This document shows, in pieces, positions 58,442-64,000 of a stretch of 64,000 nucleotides of DNA. Source of the DNA: Azadirachta indica (Eukaryota; Streptophyta; Magnoliopsida; Sapindales; Meliaceae); contig CM040449.1 of NCBI GenBank assembly GCA_022749755.1, forward strand, positions 1 through 64,000, read 5' to 3'. The stretch's first letter is position 1. Every line of letters starts with the position of its first letter. A program made the position numbers and the translations under genes. A model generated the notes under the pieces. It ran no database searches and was not told the DNA's origin. It saw only the letters and a program-made list of their open reading frames with translations.

Positions 58442-61418
58442 TCAATGTGATTGGAGACTGACCCACAAATAAAAGAAGTAAAAGTAAGGACCAAGTTTAA
58501 TATTCAATATGCATAAATATATATGTTACTACAAAGCCAAAAGTAATGTGTAACCCATATATCTATATTCTTTATTTTCTTCCTAATTAGTTTAAAATTA
58601 AACTATTTTGCAACTTGAATATTATTATTGTTATTAATAATATCTGAGCTAGCAAATCAAGCGTGACATTATCTTGATTTGTTAGGTTAATTAATATTAT
58701 ATATATTATACTTAATAGTTCCTTAATTTTGCTATGAATTCTTTCCATATTTAATGTACGTAATTACCATATTTTGAATTTATTAATGTATATTCTATTT
58801 ACATTTTTGTCACTCTTGTTCCTGCAAAAGGCTAGTCTTGTCCTCTATTATTCACTCTCAAATACAGGAACACATTGTTTCACAAATATTTACTTCCTAA
58901 ACAATTTATAATACATTTCAATGAAATAAGAATTTTTAAAAATATTCAAATAATAAAATAACAGCTTAAAGAAGTTATTGGCTCTCAAAAACATTTTTTC
59001 TTTATAGAAAATCGTATTAATCAAACTGCTACTGTGACAAATATACAGTAGGCGGATGACTTACTTGGGAGGATTTTCTTTCGACTTGTGAGCGGGTAAG
59101 GGCTCAATAACAGAATCATCACACGGAACTAAGAAAACTTCGATCTGTTTGAGGCCAAAAGTAATATTACAATAAGTGAAATTTAAAGCTACTTTGATCC
59201 ATATAATTGACACATAGCTCGGTATGATGTTCATACTCAACAATTAAATGTAATAGACAATAATCATAATGACGACCACGATAAAAATAATAATAAATAA
59301 ATCAATAAAATGGGAAAGAATTGTGAGTTTTAATCAATCTTACAGAGCATCCATCTCCTTGATATCCGGCTTTATGAGAGATGCACCTAGCATCGAATTA
59401 ATTCAAAGATGAGAACCCAGTGTACAACATATAATGTTCAACAATAATTTAAAATTAATTAAAAACTAACAGATATGTAACAGCATCAAATGTGTATAAA
59501 GCTTTTCAGAAATCTAGAATTCAACCAAGCAGAATCTTATACCTGAAAGTATCATTGCTGAGCCTTTGCAGCAAGTTTCCAACATTCACTATCAATGCTC
59601 TACAAAATAATTTAGTTTAAGAATAAATGTCAACAATCTCTGTCAATAATAGCGTACTTTTAGTTGAATTTGTTTATTCTTAACCATGGGCACAGTAAGA
59701 AAGTTTATTATTTGAATGTCGATGCGTACTTTCTTAAGTGTGTACAGTGAGTGAGTTAATCTTCGGTATACACTTTGAGTCTAATAAAATGACAGCCATG
59801 TGTCCAGTTTAAAAATTTTAAATTTTTATGCACAGACGGCAATGACTTATTAGAGGTAACTAAGAAGAAGACTTTATCACAGTTTACTCACCTTTTATTT
59901 GCTGGGACGTATTCCCACGTTTGAGGTTTAGCATCATCGTCCCTACATATCTGTAGTAATTATATCTAAACATTTCAATAAAATGCATAAAAAAACAGTA
60001 CTGCTATAAATAAAGAATTAATATACGTGCATTGATTGACTGTTCATACATCAAGTCCCGAGATACCATCTGTTGCCACGAGTGTAAATAGACCAACATC
60101 GGTATGACCCACAGCTCCAATATCTAGCATTGTGGGATCATTTTTGGGTTCTAAATATAAAATTAAGAATACAAAAATTTATTAGGAGAACGTTTGGTAA
60201 GATAAGTTGTATGAATTCTACAGAACAATACTAAAACTCCAAAATGAATCTCTGTGATCTTAATTAGATTTAACCTCCGTAATGTAAAACACTGCATAGG
60301 CATCGAGTAGTCTCGCCGAGAATTTTGGGTTGATTAAGGTAATCAATGTCGAGACCAAGAGCAAGGGCTATTAATCTCGCAACTACTTTTGCTACATTGC
60401 TGAAAAATAATTTCAAAAAAAGAAAAGTAAAATTGTGATATTCCAAAAAAAAGAAGTAAAATTGTGAGAAAATTTTCTTAATATTCTATATTAATAAATT
60501 TTTTACCACAGAAGTATAGTGCATAAGAACTTACAATGCGTCCCGTTTATATCGTTCCATAGCCTCTTTCCATCCTGGCAAAATATCTAAGCAATACCCA
60601 ACAAAAGTATTTAAAGGGTGCTGAGATTTAATAAATTGATATTAATTTCGAAACTCAATACATATTTGTTATGGAAATTTTGTTGCCGTGTGTTAGCTTC
60701 TTTAAATTACAGTAAATGAAATATTTTCTTTGGGCTGTGAATAGATATATGTGTGTGTATTAAAAAGTCTACTTCATTACCAGTGGGAGGCCAAATATTT
60801 GTAGGATCATCTCCAAGTTCTCGAACGCCTATAGTATAAGTTTCTATGTAATCTTCAACAATTAAAAAGAAAAAAAAAAGATTAGAAGTTGCACCAAGAA
60901 AAAGATATGATTTATGCATCTGTAAAAGAGTCCAGTAAATTGACATAAAAAAGTAAAATAAAATATAATGCGTACAATAACTCATTCCCACTGGTGGTTG
61001 GTAGCCTCGTTGATGTTCGTTAAAGAGAAGTTTCATTCTCTCACTCTCTGGTATTTCGAAAAACTTGCTGCTTTTAGCGAAAGCCTCATCCATGACTTCG
61101 TTGCTTATTCCATGATTTATTATGTAAAACATCCCATTCTCCGAGCATGCCTGAACAAGAGGAAAAACTGGTTTATCGTTAATGCTAATCCAATATAAAG
61201 AGATTTTGTTTTTGAATGAACCTTGAGAAAAATAAATCAATGTTATGAGTTTTTGTACTGTGGAAAAAGGATTTAAAATTTTAATTTATTATGTTGGGGT
61301 TCAGGTTTACCTGTTTGATCAAAGCAGCAGATCGATGGATGTCGGGATCGGAGAGATCGATGCAGTGAAGGTTGCATACTTTAGCTTCGGTACCATTTGT
61401 ATTCAAATGATCTGTCAT
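58442..61418 (-). pseudogene. 2-ODD gene 1, copy B: frame kept to exon 10, catalytic Arg lost
   Basis: Exons on the minus strand: 61418-61311, 61150-60982, 60852-60781, 60586-60535, 60399-60275, 60150-60050, 59950-59892, 59599-59543, 59386-59344, 59144-59065, 58457-58442. Joined, they read 293 codons. Exon 2 is 169 bases as in gene 2, so the frameshift of copy A is absent. Iron ligands would be H191, D193 (HTD) and H252, but the 2-oxoglutarate-binding arginine of RxS is G260 (DGCS). The exon 8 motif is VNVGNL where relatives have VNVGDM. Exon 11 enters out of frame and stops after five codons, removing about 40 C-terminal residues compared with gene 2. If transcribed, the product would probably be inactive or have a non-standard role; I favour a pseudogene. 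Confidence 0.82.
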
Positions 61419-61499
61419 GTTTGATGTATCTTTAACTTTAAGCACCTTAAGGCTTCTAGTTTCTTAAGGCTGTGAACAGACACGCCACAGAGGACTACC

Positions 61500-61507
61500 T
61501 TTTTATA
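61500..61507 (-). promoter_or_regulatory. TATA box of gene 1 (copy B)
   Basis: Same TATAAAAA as copy A, 82 bases upstream of the ATG at 61418. Confidence 0.6.
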
Positions 61508-62169
61508 GTAGCTACGTGAAAGCAACAGTTAACTACTTACATAATTAAATTGCACACTAATTTATTAAAAAAATGTGAAAGTCGAAGTTATTACACAATA
61601 TACATACACAACAGTTAGATTCTTTATTTTGTGTCTATATATATAGTTTGATACTAACAACTGATTATTTTATCCTTAATTTATAGCCATAAACAACTAG
61701 TTTGTCACCTTTATCACTGGAGAATATTCAACTAATTAAAAATTTAGAAGAATATTGTGAGCTATTATGTGATTTGATTTTTTAAATTAATTTATATGCC
61801 TTGTTTTGTGAAAATTAATTTGCATTCAATCAACTAATGACAACTTTTAAAAATAAATTAACAAATAGTCAACTAAAGACAGCTTTCAAATTACACAATC
61901 ATCAAAACAACATATATTAGTTCTCAGATTTGAAACATTAGCAAATCTTATCCAATAAACTAATCATACAATCGTTGTTCATTTGGATGCTAACTCCGTC
62001 AACTATAATATAAACATTTTACTAGCATGAGTAGTGTGTGTGTGTGTGTATTAAAAGGGATGCAAATATATTAAAGGAAAATAACAGGGAGACACACATA
62101 GGAGGGACATAGCGACTTTTACTATGGGTAAAAGCATAAAGTTAGACATGAATAGAAATAAAACCTCAA

Positions 62170-62993
62170 CAAATTAGGGATAACAATGGATAAGATATAG
62201 TACGGATATCTCAATATCTATATCCGCATCCTACAAAAAATTTCACATACATATTCTATTCATATCTTCTATGCATATTTTATTTAATATCCATATTCTC
62301 TTAAATGAATATTTGTCGATATTCATGTCTTAACAGGATAAATCCATATCCTAATAAAAATAATAAAAATTGTAAAAAAAATTAATTTGTAATTTTAAAT
62401 TTTAATCTTTTAAAATTAATATACCATAGTAATAAATTAAATTAAAATAAAAATAATCTAATCTAAATGTCTCCTAATAATATACTAATAAATTAATTAA
62501 ATTGGTGGTTTATTAATTATTATATTCATTTTTCTCTTTTGATGAATATTAGAATATATATATATATATATATATGAAAATCATTGCAACATATTCTAAT
62601 TCTAAAGTATTATATATTCCTAACAATATATTATAAAATCAATTAAATTAATAAGCATATTATAAAGAAAATCATACTAACAAATTACAAAGAACATCAT
62701 ATTACAAAGAGAAATATTTAGGGTTGTTTATAATTGACATTTTATATTAGGTCTAAAATGATGTTGTTTTAATAACTTAATTAAAAAAAAAAGCAGCAGT
62801 AAATCAGATATGTTATGCGAATATCCTCAAAATATTTCAAAATTTATGTATGCTATATATATCTTATAGGAATATTACATCCTATTACCATATCTTATCC
62901 ATATCATATATTATAATATCTATATTCTATTCATAAAGATAGGATATGGATGGATATCTATAAAAACAGTATCTATTACCATCTTTAAACAGA
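62170..62993. mobile_element. MITE-like element (copy B)
   Basis: Duplicate of 15022-15840. It differs by a longer (AT)n run near 62555-62574, an extra AAA near 62366 and an inserted GCAG near 62793. Confidence 0.45.
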
Positions 62994-63003
62994 ATTTATA
63001 ACT

Positions 63004-63730
63004 AGAAAACCATTAGTGTTGCGAGAAAGCGAAGGGCAAATCTCACAAGGAGTGACATCCCAACAATGCAGAGAACTGTGTTGAAGTGCCCCAAATTTGC
63101 TAAGATATCCGCCACAATGTTGGTTTCACTAAAGGTGTGTGAGCAATGAAAGTTCATGACGAAGTGAGTTCACGACAACTTAACCAATGATTACAAAGAC
63201 TCAGAGCGAAGAGTCGTTGTGGAAGAGACGAATAACCAACGGTGAATCACATTCAAGTTAGAGATTTTACCAACCCCTAAAATGAGCAAGTTCAAACACA
63301 AGAATGGCAACCACTAACTCAGAGTAGAATGGCGTGTTGTGACCTGGAGAAAGCCCAAAACCGCCAGAAAAAAACCACTAGAATTATATTTCAGAAAGTT
63401 CCCCACAAGCAGCAGCACCCCGATTACCTTTAGCTAACCCGTAAAAATCAGCCTTAACCCAACCAATAAGAGGAGGCTACCAGGTAAGAATGTGAACCTT
63501 AAAGGCCAGACCAAGGGAGCAAGTAATAACTATATCCTAATAAAGAATCTCCCGATCTTTACCATAATGAACGTAGTCCGGAAAGAAAAGAGGCCGAAAA
63601 AAGGATATGTGCCAGCATGTCAACTTGAAGTATTTTAGGCCTAAGACAGACCCAAGAATCAAAGTCCATAAAAAGTTAAGAAAAAAGGGAGAAGAACAAA
63701 AAAAATTTACAAAAGGTGGATTTCATCTTC
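63004..63730 (-). mobile_element. LINE RNase H relic (copy B)
   Basis: Duplicate of 15850-16575 with the same remnants and only small indels, for example one extra C near 63090. Confidence 0.65.
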
Positions 63731-64000
63731 TTTAGTAGTCATGGAGCAGAAAGAAAAAGGGAAATTGCATGAAGGCTTAGGGTTTTGGGGTAAAAAAAAA
63801 AGATTGCAAATGGGTGTTACAAATTTAGCGCCTAATTAGTTAGAATTTGTATTTCCTCCCAAAATCAATTTTATTGCTTTTATTGAAGAAATTGAAGAGT
63901 GGGATATTGAAGTCAGAGAGGGAAAGGTGTGATTTTTCGCCCAAAAGGAGATCTTACACATATTATTAGTGTTTCTCCTAATGTTTGTGTCATTTGAGTT

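Larger units (their letters stand above)
47155..64000. repeat. Large near-identical duplication, copy B
   Basis: Second copy of bases 1-16848, same orientation, beginning about 250 bases beyond the stop codon of gene 4 and cut by the window end. All elements of copy A recur in the same order: LTR relic, DUF4283 relic, LINE, gene 1, MITE-like element and LINE RNase H relic. The junction at 47155 shows what should lie left of base 1 if the unit is a true tandem repeat of about 47.15 kb. Confidence 0.97.

Noticed and set aside
60707..61240. 177-codon single-exon protein in copy B
   Set aside because: It joins exons 2 and 3 with intron 2 and part of intron 1 read through; exon phases support splicing.
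1..64000. CRISPR arrays, bacterial operons, tRNA or rRNA genes
   Set aside because: Composition, introns and retroelements show plant nuclear DNA; no regularly spaced direct repeats or RNA gene signatures were seen.

Overview
This is AT-rich nuclear DNA from a flowering plant, most likely a eudicot. The evidence is many-exon genes with GT-AG introns, plant-type LINE and LTR retroelement debris, a DUF4283 gag-like relic and simple repeats. The only intact genes belong to one family: 2-oxoglutarate/Fe(II)-dependent dioxygenases (2-ODD, plant DOXC class) of about 330 residues in 11 exons. From memory, the closest subgroup is the one containing Arabidopsis At1g35190. No substrate can be assigned from sequence alone.

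Layout. Bases 1-16848 (copy A) recur almost exactly at 47155-64000 (copy B), so the window contains one full 47.15 kb period and the start of the next. Each copy carries an LTR relic near 2.0-2.9 kb, a DUF4283 relic near 6.0-6.9 kb, a 5'-truncated LINE near 8.6-10.7 kb, a minus-strand dioxygenase (gene 1) at 11.3-14.3 kb, a MITE-like element near 15-15.8 kb and a second LINE RNase H relic near 15.9-16.4 kb (copy A coordinates). The single-copy part (16.85-47.15 kb) holds an intact minus-strand dioxygenase (gene 2, 18.5-21.4 kb), a graveyard of dioxygenase exons mixed with retroelements (23.2-33.1 kb), an intact plus-strand dioxygenase (gene 3, 33.7-36.1 kb), a TRIM-like LTR element with a perfect target-site duplication (38.9-40.8 kb), a further LINE relic (41.0-41.5 kb) and an intact plus-strand dioxygenase (gene 4, 43.8-46.9 kb).

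Genes 1 and 2 are one tandem pair (minus) and genes 3 and 4 another (plus). Each pair shares flanking sequence. Exon phases and most exon lengths are the same in all four; exons 2, 3 and 11 differ between the pairs. Genes 2, 3 and 4 keep the HxD...H iron ligands and the RxS motif for 2-oxoglutarate. Gene 1 looks dead in both copies: the RxS arginine is glycine and the last exon is out of frame. Copy A carries a further frameshift in exon 2 that copy B lacks.

The picture is a young, still rearranging family of probable specialised-metabolism enzymes. The 47 kb repeat could be a real tandem duplication or an uncollapsed haplotype in the assembly; the sequence alone does not decide. All exon models were made by eye from splice sites, frame and comparison among the four genes.
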